Assembly (NCBI GenBank): GCA_014650415.1
Contig: BMUX01000002.1
Span: 620,001-684,000, forward strand
Direction: 5' to 3'
DNA from: Streptomyces spiroverticillatus
Lineage (GTDB): Bacteria > Actinomycetota > Actinomycetes > Streptomycetales > Streptomycetaceae
DNA length: 64,000 nt
Each line of letters opens with the position of its first letter. Position 1 is the stretch's first letter. Shown here piece by piece: positions 49,303 through 57,667 of this stretch. Below the pieces are notes generated by a model. The model was not told the origin of the DNA, did not search any database, and saw only the letters and a program-made list of their open reading frames with translations. Both the position numbers and the translations under genes were made by a program.

Positions 49303-50733
49303 ATGACAGCCTTGGCCATCGAGACCGCCTCACAGGGCGGTGCGGCGCACCGCAGCGGGTTCGTGATCGCCTCGGACGGTTCGTACGCGGCACGGCTGGC
49401 CGGGGGCGGGGAGGCGTGGTACCCGGAGCGCTGGACGCTGGACGGGCCCGAGCCGTACGCGGTGCCGCTGCCCGCGGACCAGCCCGAGGAGCCCGGCACG
49501 GAGGTGCTGCCGCTGGCGGACGGGCGGGTGCTGATCCACCGGGAGGTGGCGGGACGGCACATCTTCTCGCTGCTGTACCCGACGGGGCCGAAGACCGGTG
49601 AACTGGCCCTGGGGGCGGTGGAGTTCGCGGGTCCGATGCGGCTGCTGCCGCCCGCGCCGGGCGGTTCCCGTGCGTACGCGCTGGCCGTCGGCCCCGAGGC
49701 GACGGCGGTGTGGCTGGTGGCGGGCGGCGCGTTCGGGCCCGAGCACGTGGCGCAGGTGCCGGGGCGGTGCGCGGGCGGGGTCTGGCTGGACCGGGCCGGG
49801 CGGATGCTGGCCCTGGACCGGGAGGCGCCGGGCGGCGGGGTGGTGAAGGCGGTCTCGGTCGACCTGGAGCGGGGCGGCGAGGTGACCCCGCTGCTCCAGA
49901 TCGCCGAGCACAGCAACGACCGGCTGCTGCTGGCCGACCCCGACAGCGGGCTGATCGTCATCCGCTCGGACGCGCCGGGCGAGGACCGGCTCGGGTGGGG
50001 GGTGCTGGGGAGCACCCGCCCGGTGCGCTTTCCGGAGTGCCTGCGGCTGGAGGACTGCGTGCTGACGCCCTTCGCGGCGCAGCCCGGCCAGGTGCTGATG
50101 CCGGAGGCGTGTGCGGTGGCGGTACGGATCGACCGTGCGCCGGGGGCGGCGGGGCCGGTGCCGGGGAGCTGGGTGGGGGTGTGGCGTCCGGCGGACCGCA
50201 GGCTCTACCAACTGGCCCCGCCCGGCGGGTGGTTGGCGGGGGCGGGGCTGTGGACCCGGGAGGGGGTGCTGCGGCTGCCGTTCACGACGGGGGCGGTGCC
50301 GTGCGGGGTGGCGGAGGTGGGGGTGCCGGTGGAGCCGGAAGCTGCTGCTCCGGAGGTGGAGGCACAGGCCCCGCCCGAGGAGGCTCCGGCGGCGGCGCCG
50401 TGGCGGCCGGTGCCGTTGCAGCAGGCGTCGCTGACGGGGCGGATGCACCGGGTCGGGGTGCGGGTGAAGCGGGAGGCGGAAGTGGCCCCTCCGGAGCCGG
50501 AGGACGCGGTGCCGTCGGTGCCGTCGGTGCTGGGGCCGATCACGCGGGTGGTACGTCCGGCGGGTGCGCCCGGTGGGGGGTCCGGGGCCGAGCCGGTGGA
50601 TCCGTCGGCGGCGCGGGAGGCGGTACCGCCGTCCGTGCACGCGGCGGCGCCGACGATGGTGCGGGCGGCGACGCAGGTGCGGGTGCCGGTGGTGGCCGTG
50701 GGGCCCCCGAGCGGGGCCGCGGAGGACGATTAG
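49303..50733 (+). CDS. Hypothetical protein, possible beta-propeller with Pro/Ala-rich C-terminus
   Basis: 476 residues, no signal peptide or membrane helix. The first 340 residues show repeated strands of the type VLPLADGRVLIHREV, LAVGPEATAVWLVAGG, VWLDRAGRMLALDRE, LLLADPDSGLIVIRS, suggesting a WD/propeller-like fold. The remaining 130 are low-complexity Pro/Glu/Ala/Val. I do not recognise a named family. Start supported by a purine-rich GGAGGGGACGGAG before the ATG and by a promoter 65 bp upstream. Confidence 0.8.
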   Translation: MTALAIETASQGGAAHRSGFVIASDGSYAARLAGGGEAWYPERWTLDGPEPYAVPLPADQPEEPGTEVLPLADGRVLIHREVAGRHIFSLLYPTGPKTGELALGAVEFAGPMRLLPPAPGGSRAYALAVGPEATAVWLVAGGAFGPEHVAQVPGRCAGGVWLDRAGRMLALDREAPGGGVVKAVSVDLERGGEVTPLLQIAEHSNDRLLLADPDSGLIVIRSDAPGEDRLGWGVLGSTRPVRFPECLRLEDCVLTPFAAQPGQVLMPEACAVAVRIDRAPGAAGPVPGSWVGVWRPADRRLYQLAPPGGWLAGAGLWTREGVLRLPFTTGAVPCGVAEVGVPVEPEAAAPEVEAQAPPEEAPAAAPWRPVPLQQASLTGRMHRVGVRVKREAEVAPPEPEDAVPSVPSVLGPITRVVRPAGAPGGGSGAEPVDPSAAREAVPPSVHAAAPTMVRAATQVRVPVVAVGPPSGAAEDD

Positions 50734-50803
50734 ACTCGCGGGCCCGGGGCAGGGGCTGCACCGGTGTACGTGTAAGCGATGTAGTGACGGGGTGACTTCC
50801 CAC

Positions 50804-50956
50804 ATGCCCATGCCCATGCCTGAAGCCCAGACCGAGACGCCTGCCGCGCAGGGGGCCGGCAAGCACCGGGGCGGTGCGGCCCAGTCCGAGGAACCGACGG
50901 TCCCGGCCCAGGGCCGCCACCGCCGGGACCCGGGCGCGGGGGGCCAAGAGGACTGA
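50804..50956 (+). CDS. Possible small protein (50 residues)
   Basis: Short open frame starting MPMPMPEAQTETP and continuing GAGKHRGGAAQSEEP and GRHRRDPGAGG. It is polar, Pro/Gly/Gln/Glu-rich, and carries basic patches (KHRGG, RHRR). It has no secretion or membrane features. It lies 71 bp after the propeller-like gene on the same strand. Two further in-frame ATGs follow within four codons. Evidence is only codon periodicity and the charged, non-repetitive composition, since no clear ribosome site precedes it. Confidence 0.45.
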   Translation: MPMPMPEAQTETPAAQGAGKHRGGAAQSEEPTVPAQGRHRRDPGAGGQED

Positions 50957-51022
50957 GCGGGCTGTTGGTGGGTTGCTGTTCCCGACGGGGCTACGCCCCT
51001 TGCCCCCTGCACGGCTCCGCCG

Positions 51023-51048
51023 CGCGTCCTCAAACGCCGGACGGGCTG
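51023..51048. repeat. Short dispersed intergenic repeat (GTCCTCAAACGCCGGACGGG type)
   Basis: GCGTCCTCAAACGCCGGACGGG is an imperfect inverted repeat (CGTCC...GGACG) preceded by ACGGCTCCGCCGC, a tag also seen at 33740, 39260 and 9100. Lies just before the SDR gene's stop. Confidence 0.5.
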
Positions 51049-51072
51049 AGATGCCTGGCCCCCCCCGCCCCC

Positions 51073-52020
51073 TTATCCCCGCTTGAGGGACAGGACCTCC
51101 GCCGCGCCGAAGGTCTCCCCCTCCGGCCGCTCGCCGAAGTAGCCGGAGAGGGCCTCGTCCAGCTCCTCGTACGAGAAGACCCCCTTCGACGTGTCGAACT
51201 TCGCCGCGACCTTCGGCCGCTCGACCACCGCCACCATCCCCCCGTGCACCACCAGCACCTGCCCGTTCACCCGCCCCGCCGCAGGCGACGCCAGGTAGCC
51301 GACCAGGGGGGCCACGTGCTCGGGCGCGAGGGAGTCGAGTTCGCCGGGGCCCGCCGCCTCCCCGAAGCCCGCGAAGACGTCCTCCGTCATCCGCGTCCGC
51401 GCCCGCGGGCAGATCGCGTTCGCCGTCACCCCGTACTTCCGCAGTGCCAGCGCCGTCGACGTCGTCAGCCCGACCACGCCGCCCTTCGCCGCCGCGTAGT
51501 TCGGCTGGCCGGCCGACCCGGCCAGGAAGGCCTCCGACGACGTGTTGACGATCCGGCCGTAGACCGGCGCGCCCGCCGCCTTCGACCTCTCCCGCCAGTG
51601 GACGGACGCGAAGTGGGTGGTGTTGAAGTGGCCCTTGAGGTGGACGCGGATGACCGAGTCCCACTCCTCCTCGCTCATCGAGAAGATCATCCGGTCGCGG
51701 AGGATGCCCGCGTTGTTGACCAGGACGTCGAGCTTGCCGAACTCCCGGACGGCCAGTTCCACCAGCCCACGCGCCTGTTCGTAGTCGGCGACGTCGCCGA
51801 GGTGGGCGACGGCCCTGCCGCCCGCCGCCCGGATCTCCGCGACGACCTCCTCCGCCGGGCCGGCGGACGCGGCTCCCGAGCCGTCCCTGCCCGGCTGGCC
51901 GAAGTCGTTGACGACGACGCTCGCGCCGAGGCGGGCGAGTTCGAGGGCCTCGGCACGGCCGAGTCCCCGGCCCGCGCCGGTGACGATCGCGGACAGCCCT
52001 TCGAGGGGCAGAGAAGGCAT
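51073..52020 (-). CDS. SDR family dehydrogenase, 17beta-HSD4/MFE-2-like
   Basis: 315 residues. NAD-binding TGAGRGLGRAEALELARLGASVVVND (about 13-38), NNAGILRDRMIFSMSEEEWDSVIRVHLKGHF, catalytic Ser/Tyr/Lys in NTSSEAFLAGSAGQPNYAAAKGG. These segments are those of the 3-hydroxyacyl-CoA dehydrogenase unit of peroxisomal multifunctional enzyme 2 (17beta-HSD4). A C-terminal extension (about 245-315) also resembles that family. It would oxidise 3-hydroxyacyl-CoA in beta-oxidation of sterol side chains or branched acyl-CoA. It follows an ADH gene with a 29-nt gap in the MaoC-ADH-SDR operon. Confidence 0.92.
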   Translation of the reverse strand: MPSLPLEGLSAIVTGAGRGLGRAEALELARLGASVVVNDFGQPGRDGSGAASAGPAEEVVAEIRAAGGRAVAHLGDVADYEQARGLVELAVREFGKLDVLVNNAGILRDRMIFSMSEEEWDSVIRVHLKGHFNTTHFASVHWRERSKAAGAPVYGRIVNTSSEAFLAGSAGQPNYAAAKGGVVGLTTSTALALRKYGVTANAICPRARTRMTEDVFAGFGEAAGPGELDSLAPEHVAPLVGYLASPAAGRVNGQVLVVHGGMVAVVERPKVAAKFDTSKGVFSYEELDEALSGYFGERPEGETFGAAEVLSLKRG

Positions 52021-52049
52021 CCCACAACTCCCTTGCTCAGACGGTCGGT

Positions 52050-53126
52050 TCAGAGGGTGATGGAGGTACGGAGGGCGACGCCCGTCCGCATCTGGTCCAG
52101 CGCCTCGTTGATCTCGGCCAGCGGCACCCGGTGCGTGATCATGCTCTCCAGGTCGATGCGGCCGGCCCGCCACAGCGCGATGGCCCGCTCGTACGACCGC
52201 AGGACGTCCCCGCCCCCGTACATCGACGGCAGGATCCGCTTCTCGTCGAAGAACAGCTCGAACATGTTGACCTGGAAGAAGTCGTCCATCGCGCCCGCCC
52301 CGACGATGCACAGCGTGCCGCCGCGCCGGGTCGCCCCGTAGGCGGTGCGGGCGGTGGCGGACTTGCCGACGACCTCGAAGACGTAGTCGAAGCCCTCGCC
52401 GGAGGTCAGGCGCTGCTTGGAGTCGTCGAGTTCGTCGGGCGCCACCGCCTCCGTCGCACCGAACTTCAGGGCGGCTTCGCGGCGCGAGGCCACCGGGTCC
52501 ACGGCGACGATCTCGGCCGCGCCCTGCACCCGGGCACCCTGGATCGCGGAGATGCCCACCCCGCCGCAGCCGATCACGGCGACCGACGAACCCGCCTGCA
52601 CCTGGGCCGTGTTGATGGCCGCACCGAGGCCCGTCGTGACGCCGCAGCCGATCAGTGCGGCGATCTCGAAGGGGACGTCGTCGGGGATCGGGACCGCACA
52701 TCCGGCACCGACCACGACCTCCTCGGTGAAGGTGCCGGTGCCCGCGAAGCCGAAGAGGTCGCCGCCGGGGCGCTTGAAGTTCGGGGTGCCCGCGTTCATG
52801 AAGCCCGCGAGGCAGAGGTGGGTCTGACCGCGCTTGCAGGAGGGGCAGGTGCCGCAGGCGGGGAGCCAGCAGACCAGGACCCGGTCGCCGGCCGACAGAC
52901 CCTCTACGCCGTCGCCGACGTCCACGATCTCGCCCGCGCCCTCGTGGCCGGGGATGAACGGGGCGGGCTGCGGCAGCACGCCGTTCATCGCGGAGACGTC
53001 CGAGTGGCACAGCCCGGTGGCCCGCACCCGGATCTTGACCTTGCCGGGGCCGAAGCCCACCGCTTCGACGTCGTCGAGGACTTCGAGCTTGTCCTGGCCT
53101 ATCTCGTGCAGTACGGCTGCGCGCAT
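52050..53126 (-). CDS. Zinc-dependent alcohol dehydrogenase (class III-like)
   Basis: 358-residue medium-chain dehydrogenase. Catalytic zinc ligands: Cys in ATGLCHSD, His-Glu in IPGHEGAGEIV, and the later Cys of IGCGVTTG. Structural zinc is bound by CGTCPSCKRGQTHLC (four Cys). The cofactor motif VAVIGCGGVGISAIQGA and the NAD-specifying Asp (AVDP) are present. Similar to class III and mycothiol/nicotinoprotein-type ADHs. It sits between the MaoC and SDR genes. GGGAG precedes its ATG at 7 nt. Substrate is unknown, possibly an alcohol or aldehyde formed in steroid or fatty acid breakdown. Confidence 0.9.
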   Translation of the reverse strand: MRAAVLHEIGQDKLEVLDDVEAVGFGPGKVKIRVRATGLCHSDVSAMNGVLPQPAPFIPGHEGAGEIVDVGDGVEGLSAGDRVLVCWLPACGTCPSCKRGQTHLCLAGFMNAGTPNFKRPGGDLFGFAGTGTFTEEVVVGAGCAVPIPDDVPFEIAALIGCGVTTGLGAAINTAQVQAGSSVAVIGCGGVGISAIQGARVQGAAEIVAVDPVASRREAALKFGATEAVAPDELDDSKQRLTSGEGFDYVFEVVGKSATARTAYGATRRGGTLCIVGAGAMDDFFQVNMFELFFDEKRILPSMYGGGDVLRSYERAIALWRAGRIDLESMITHRVPLAEINEALDQMRTGVALRTSITL

Positions 53127-53187
53127 GTCACAACTCCCCTCGGAGGGCGGTCAGTTCATGAGCGGTTCATGGGTGGGTGATGGGTGG

Positions 53188-54042
53188 TCATGCGTGGTCG
53201 ACCACGGTGTCCGCGAGCACCGGCGCGTCGTCGCGCTCCGCCGCCGTCACCGTCACCTGGGTGCGGCCGTCGCCGGTCCACATCCGGATGCGCAGGGTCT
53301 CGCCGGGGAAGACCACCCCGGCGAAGCGGGTGGCGTACGAGGTCACCCGGGTCACGTCGCCGCCGAGGACCGTGTCCACGACGGCCTTCAGGGTCATGCC
53401 GTACGTGCACAGGCCGTGCAGGATGGGCTTGTCGAAGCCCGCCAGCTTCGCGAAGTCGGGGTCGGCGTGCAGGGGGTTCCAGTCGCCGGAGAGGCGGTAG
53501 AGGAGGGCCTGCTCCTCGCGGATGGGGCGGGTGACGGTGAAATCCGGCTCACGGGAGGGGACTTCGAGGCGGACGGAGGGGCCGCGGTCGCCGCCGAAGC
53601 CGCCCTCGCCGCGGACGAAGATGGAGGAGTCGTTGGTCCAGAGGGGTCCGTCCGCGTCGGCGGCGACGGAGCGCAGGACGATGACCGCCGCCTTGCCCTT
53701 GTCGTACACGGCCTCGACGGTGGAGGTGAGAGTGGCGTCGCCCTCGGTGGGGATCGGACGGTGCAGGGTCACGGTCTGGCCGCCGTGCAGGACGGCGGCC
53801 AGGTCCACCTCGATGCCGGGGGCCGCGAGGCCGCCCATCATCGCCATGCCCGCGCCCGCGACGGTGGCGAAGCTCGGGAGGACGTGGAGTTTGCTCTCCA
53901 GGGTGTAGCGGAGTTCGGCGGGGTCGGTGGCGGGGACGCCGGCGCCGAGGCCGAGGTGGTAGAGCTGGACGTCCTTGTGGCCCCAGACGGCCTTTCCGGT
54001 CCGGGGGTCGGCGGCGAGGGCCTTCGCAACGTCGATCGGCAT
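53188..54042 (-). CDS. MaoC family enoyl-CoA hydratase 2
   Basis: 284-residue double hot-dog hydratase, like the hydratase-2 unit of peroxisomal MFE-2 and mycobacterial ChsH/Hsd4B-type proteins. The active-site motif LYRLSGDWNPLHADPDFAKLAGFDKPILHGLC holds the catalytic Asp and His (D-x-N-P-x-H). The N-terminal hot-dog lacks it, as expected. AGGAG precedes the ATG at 54042 by 9 nt. First gene of the operon; a KstR-like palindrome lies about 150 bp upstream. Hydrates trans-2-enoyl-CoA to (R)-3-hydroxyacyl-CoA. Confidence 0.94.
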   Translation of the reverse strand: MPIDVAKALAADPRTGKAVWGHKDVQLYHLGLGAGVPATDPAELRYTLESKLHVLPSFATVAGAGMAMMGGLAAPGIEVDLAAVLHGGQTVTLHRPIPTEGDATLTSTVEAVYDKGKAAVIVLRSVAADADGPLWTNDSSIFVRGEGGFGGDRGPSVRLEVPSREPDFTVTRPIREEQALLYRLSGDWNPLHADPDFAKLAGFDKPILHGLCTYGMTLKAVVDTVLGGDVTRVTSYATRFAGVVFPGETLRIRMWTGDGRTQVTVTAAERDDAPVLADTVVDHA

Positions 54043-54190
54043 GGGGCGGGGCTCCTGTCGCTTCGGGGCGGGGGCGCTTTCGGGGGTTCCGGGGGCTTTC
54101 GGGGGCTCCCGGGGAGGCCCCGACGTGGCCGTCCGCACCGTCGGACACGCCGGGGCCGTGCGGGGTCGGCCTTGTGGTCGCGGTCCACTT

Positions 54191-54206
54191 CTAGAACGCG
54201 TTCTAG
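54191..54206. promoter_or_regulatory. KstR-like operator palindrome
   Basis: Perfect 16-bp palindrome CTAGAACGCGTTCTAG. It fits the KstR consensus TAGAACNNGTTCTA of cholesterol-catabolism genes in mycobacteria and Rhodococcus. Placed about 150 bp before the MaoC gene (minus strand). The regulator gene is not in this window. Confidence 0.75.
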
Positions 54207-54372
54207 GCCGATGGGCCCCATGTATAGCGCACGGGGCGGCACTTGTGAACCCACGAGGTGACGTACCGTCAGGTTTACGGGGTCCCCCCGTGCCCGGTGT
54301 CCTCTGCTTGCTGCGGCGGGGGTCGCTTGTGCCGCACGCGGCACCCCAATTGCCTGCGGCGCTTTGCCCCAG

Positions 54373-54482
54373 CCCCGCCCCTTCACCTAAACCCGCGGGG
54401 CTGAGTGGGTTCGTGCGAGGGTGTTGTGGTCTCTGTCCTGTGCGGGTGCGTCGTGGCTGGTCGCGCAGTTCCCCGCGCCCCT
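54373..54482 (+). repeat. Dispersed modules C and A
   Basis: Module C (54373-54403) then module A (54440-54482), same order as 16962-17045. Part of a 724-bp gene-free stretch (54043-54766) that also holds the KstR-like operator and module D. Confidence 0.8.
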
Positions 54483-54540
54483 GGATGGATGCCCTCCGGG
54501 CACCATCCCCCCGCCTGGCGGCGAAGCCGCCCCCCCCTTC

Positions 54541-54654
54541 CCTTCCCCTAGCCCCCTTGGGCGGCGGGGCCGCCCCCCGGGGGCGGGACGGGCGGGCAAG
54601 GGGGCGGCCCGCCCGATACCGGGCCACCCCGGTCCCGGCCCCTGCCCGCACCCC
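54541..54654 (+). repeat. Dispersed module D
   Basis: Near-identical to 8773-8886 over about 110 bp, including the GGGCGGCGGGGCCGCCCCCC palindrome. Confidence 0.85.
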
Positions 54655-54753
54655 CCGGTACCGGCCAAGCCCCACCGGCCCCCGACCCACCCCGTGACAT
54701 TTGTCCCTGCCAAGTCCGTACAAGCGGCGCTACAGGTCAACTCCCCTCCCCCG

Positions 54754-54759
54754 TAGCGT
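54754..54759 (+). promoter_or_regulatory. -10 element of the ABC ATPase gene at 54767 (apparently leaderless)
   Basis: TAGCGT ends 7 nt before the ATG at 54767. The sequence between (CATTTGC) has no ribosome site. Confidence 0.45.
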
Positions 54760-54766
54760 CATTTGC

Positions 54767-55702
54767 ATGACGAAGACCACCCCGCCCGGACCCGCCGTCC
54801 GGTTCGATGCCGCCACCAAAGCCTTCGGGGCCGTTCGGGCCGTCGACGGGCTCGATCTGGAGTTGAAGCCGGGCCAGACCACCGCCCTCCTCGGCCGCAA
54901 CGGGGCCGGGAAGTCCACCACCATCGGGCTCCTGCTCGGGCTGGACCAGCCCGACACCGGGTCCGTCCGGCTCTTCGGCGGGGCTCCGGCCCGGGCCGTG
55001 CAAGCGGGGCGGGTCGGCGCCATGCTGCAGGACGGGCGGCCCATTCCCCGGGTCACCGTGCGGGAGTTGGTGGGGTTCGTGGCGAAGACGTATCCGCGGG
55101 CCATGCCACTGGACGAGGCACTCGACCTCGCCGGGATCGGCGAGTTCGGGGCGCGGCGGGCCGACCGGCTGTCCGGCGGGCAGATCCAGCGGGTGCGGTT
55201 CGCCATCGCGTTGGTCGGGGATCCGGATCTGGTGGTGCTGGACGAGCCGACGGCCGCGCTCGACGTCGAGGCGCGGCGGGCACTGTGGGATTCGATGCGG
55301 CGGTTCGCCGCCCGCGGCAAGACGGTGCTGTTCTCCACGCACTACCTCACCGAGGCCGACGAGAACGCCTCCCGCATCGTCGTCATCGACCGCGGCCGCA
55401 TCGTCGCCGACGGCAGCGGGGACCAGTTGCGCCGTGCGGCGGGCGGGAATCTCGTGTCGTTCGACCTGGCGGGGCGGCCGAGTGAAGGGCTGTCCCTGCT
55501 GCCGGGCGTCACCGAGGTCGAGATCCGCGGGGACCGGGCCCGGCTCCGTACGGACGACTCGGACGCGACCGTCGTCGCACTGGCCCAGCGGAACGCCGTA
55601 CGCGGGCTCGAAGTCGCCCCCGCCACCCTGGAGGACGCCTTCCTCCGGCTCACCGACCCCGACGCCCGCCCCGCCGCCGCTCGCATGGAGGAGAACGTCT
55701 GA
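54767..55702 (+). CDS. ABC exporter ATP-binding protein
   Basis: 311-residue ATPase: Walker A GRNGAGKST (about 43-51), signature LSGGQIQRVRFA, Walker B LVVLDEPTAALDVEARR and H-loop VLFSTHYLTEAD. The C-terminal half has the exporter-type regulatory extension (LLPGVTEVEIRGDRARLRTDD, ATLEDAFLRLTD). Stop overlaps the permease start by one base (TGATG). It forms an exporter with the permease and is followed by a histidine kinase. Such ABC-kinase-regulator sets are often antibiotic-responsive; the substrate here is unknown. Confidence 0.92.
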   Translation: MTKTTPPGPAVRFDAATKAFGAVRAVDGLDLELKPGQTTALLGRNGAGKSTTIGLLLGLDQPDTGSVRLFGGAPARAVQAGRVGAMLQDGRPIPRVTVRELVGFVAKTYPRAMPLDEALDLAGIGEFGARRADRLSGGQIQRVRFAIALVGDPDLVVLDEPTAALDVEARRALWDSMRRFAARGKTVLFSTHYLTEADENASRIVVIDRGRIVADGSGDQLRRAAGGNLVSFDLAGRPSEGLSLLPGVTEVEIRGDRARLRTDDSDATVVALAQRNAVRGLEVAPATLEDAFLRLTDPDARPAAARMEENV

Positions 55703-56430
55703 TGGCACTCGTACTCGACTATGTCGCCCTGGAGACCCGGCGCACCCTGCGCGACACCGGGTTCGTCATCTTCGGCATCGGGATGCCCGTGCTGATGTAT
55801 CTGCTGTTCACGAACATCGGCGGCGGCGCCGACAGCGAGTGGAAGACCGCTTCCATGATCGGTATGGCTACGTACGGCGCGCTCGGTGCCGCGCTCTCCG
55901 CCGGCACCGGCGTCGCCGAGGACAAATCGCTCGGCTGGCTGCGGCAGTTGCGGATCACGCCCATGACGCCGGCGCAGGTCGTCGTCGGGCGGGCGCTGAC
56001 CGCCTCGGTCGTCGTGCTGCCCGCGATCCTCGCGGTCCTGGCCGTGGGAGGGCTGATCAACGGGGTGAGCATGGCCGTATGGCAGTGGGCAGTGGTGGTG
56101 CTGTTGTTGTGGTTCGGTTCGTTGCCGTTCACCTTGCTCGGGATCGGCAACGGGTACCGGTTGTCCGCGCAGAGCACGGGGGTCGTGAACGTGGGGTGCA
56201 ACCTCGGGTTCTCGATTCTCGGTGGGCTGTGGTTCCCGATGCAGTTCTTCCCCGGGTGGATCCAGGGGATCGGTACGTACACGCCGACCCGGGCCGTCTC
56301 CGAGCTGGGCACCGCCCTCGGGCGCGGCGAGGCGCCCGGCGTGCTCGCGGTCGTGGTGCTGCTCGGGTGGCTGCTGATCTTCGGCTCGTACGCTGTCGTC
56401 TCGTACCGGAAGGCCGCGCGCACCGCATAG
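55702..56430 (+). CDS. ABC-2 type permease
   Basis: 242 residues with six hydrophobic helices and the ABC-2 signature near the C-terminus (GGLWFPMQFFPGWIQGIGTYTPTRAVSELGTALG). It starts on the last base of the ATPase stop region (ATG within TGATG). Partner of the preceding ATPase. Kinase gene begins 41 bp later. Confidence 0.92.
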   Translation: MALVLDYVALETRRTLRDTGFVIFGIGMPVLMYLLFTNIGGGADSEWKTASMIGMATYGALGAALSAGTGVAEDKSLGWLRQLRITPMTPAQVVVGRALTASVVVLPAILAVLAVGGLINGVSMAVWQWAVVVLLLWFGSLPFTLLGIGNGYRLSAQSTGVVNVGCNLGFSILGGLWFPMQFFPGWIQGIGTYTPTRAVSELGTALGRGEAPGVLAVVVLLGWLLIFGSYAVVSYRKAARTA

Positions 56431-56470
56431 CGGGGCGACGGAGTCCGCAGGGTCTGAGGAAGGTGCGACC

Positions 56471-57667
56471 GTGCCGCTGATCGACAAGAGCTGGAAGGCC
56501 GACTGGCCCGCCCGGCGCGCCGAATGGCGGGCCAAGAAGAAGCGGGGCGAGATGGGTCCCGAGCACATGGGCCCGCCCAACGGCTTCTCCATGCTGCCGT
56601 GGCTGCTGATGGGGATGGGGGCTTTCTCCAACCTCATCAAGGGCGAGACCGACAATCCGTGGGTCGGCGCCATCTGCCTGCTGACCTTCAACTCCCTTTA
56701 CATCTATGTGGTGTTGCGGGCCTTCCACAAGAGGTCGCGGGAGGCGACGAGCACCAAGGTCGCACTGGCCGGGCTCGGGGCGATCACCGCGTTCATGTCG
56801 GTCATGTACGGCGGGCCGTGGCTCCTGTTCTGGATGCTGACGGGGCTCGCCACCGGCGCGATGATCCGGGGGCCCAAGGTCGGCAAGGTCATGCTCGCAC
56901 TGGCAGTGCTGGCGGGTGTGATCGCCGGGTGGCGGGACGGCTGGGGCGCCATCAACATCGCGTACGGGACCCTGATCTCGGGCCTCGTCACTTCCGCCAT
57001 CCTCACCCTCTCCGAAACGGTCAAGGAACTCCGCTCCACCCGGCAGGAGTTGGCCCGTACCGCCGTCGAGAAGGAGCGGCTGCGTTTCTCCCGGGACCTG
57101 CACGACCTGCTCGGGCACACCCTGTCGGTGATCGTCGTGAAGTCCGAGGCGGCCCGGCGGCTCGCCCCGCGCGACCTGGACGCCGCGCTCGCCCAGGTCT
57201 CCGACATCGAGTCCGTGGGCCGCCAGGCGCTCACCGAGATCCGCGAGGCCGTCACCGGGTACCGCGAGGGCAGCCTGACGACCGAACTGGACGGCGCCCG
57301 CTCGGCGTTGTCGGCCGTCGGCATCGAGCCGGTGGTGCGCCAGTCGGGCCCGCCGCTGGAGCCGCAGGCCGAGGCGCTGCTGGGGTGGGTGGTGCGGGAG
57401 GCCGTCACCAATGTCGTACGGCACAGCCAGGGCGCGGCCCGGTGCACGATCGCGGTGGAGGGCAACGAGGAACGCGTACGCCTGGAGGTCTCGGACGACG
57501 GGCGGGAGGCGGCGGACGGTGCCGCACCGGGCGGGAACGGCCTCAAGGGGCTCACGGAGCGTCTCGCATCGGCGGGCGGCAGCCTCACGGCAGGCCCCGG
57601 GCCGCGCGGGGGCTTCGTGGTGCGGGCAGAACTCCCGGTGGAGGCACGCGAGTTGAGCCCGTCCTGA
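56471..57667 (+). CDS. Sensor histidine kinase, DesK family
   Basis: 398 residues. Short cytosolic N-terminus, about five or six membrane helices (about 43-175), then HisKA_3 dimerisation helix with the phospho-His in RFSRDLHDLLGHTLSVIVVKSEAARR, and a HATPase_c domain with ATP-lid GNGLKGLTERLASAGG and an N-box REAVTNVVRHSQ. Senses membrane state or envelope stress in relatives. It follows an ABC exporter in the same orientation. The cognate regulator is separated by an opposing cupin-XRE gene. GTG at 56471 with GAAGGTG upstream. The stop lies in a 13-bp tandem repeat. Confidence 0.92.
   Translation: MPLIDKSWKADWPARRAEWRAKKKRGEMGPEHMGPPNGFSMLPWLLMGMGAFSNLIKGETDNPWVGAICLLTFNSLYIYVVLRAFHKRSREATSTKVALAGLGAITAFMSVMYGGPWLLFWMLTGLATGAMIRGPKVGKVMLALAVLAGVIAGWRDGWGAINIAYGTLISGLVTSAILTLSETVKELRSTRQELARTAVEKERLRFSRDLHDLLGHTLSVIVVKSEAARRLAPRDLDAALAQVSDIESVGRQALTEIREAVTGYREGSLTTELDGARSALSAVGIEPVVRQSGPPLEPQAEALLGWVVREAVTNVVRHSQGAARCTIAVEGNEERVRLEVSDDGREAADGAAPGGNGLKGLTERLASAGGSLTAGPGPRGGFVVRAELPVEARELSPS

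Noticed and set aside
56129..57424. 431-codon minus-strand frame across the ABC permease and kinase
   Set aside because: Antisense to well-supported genes; no motif.
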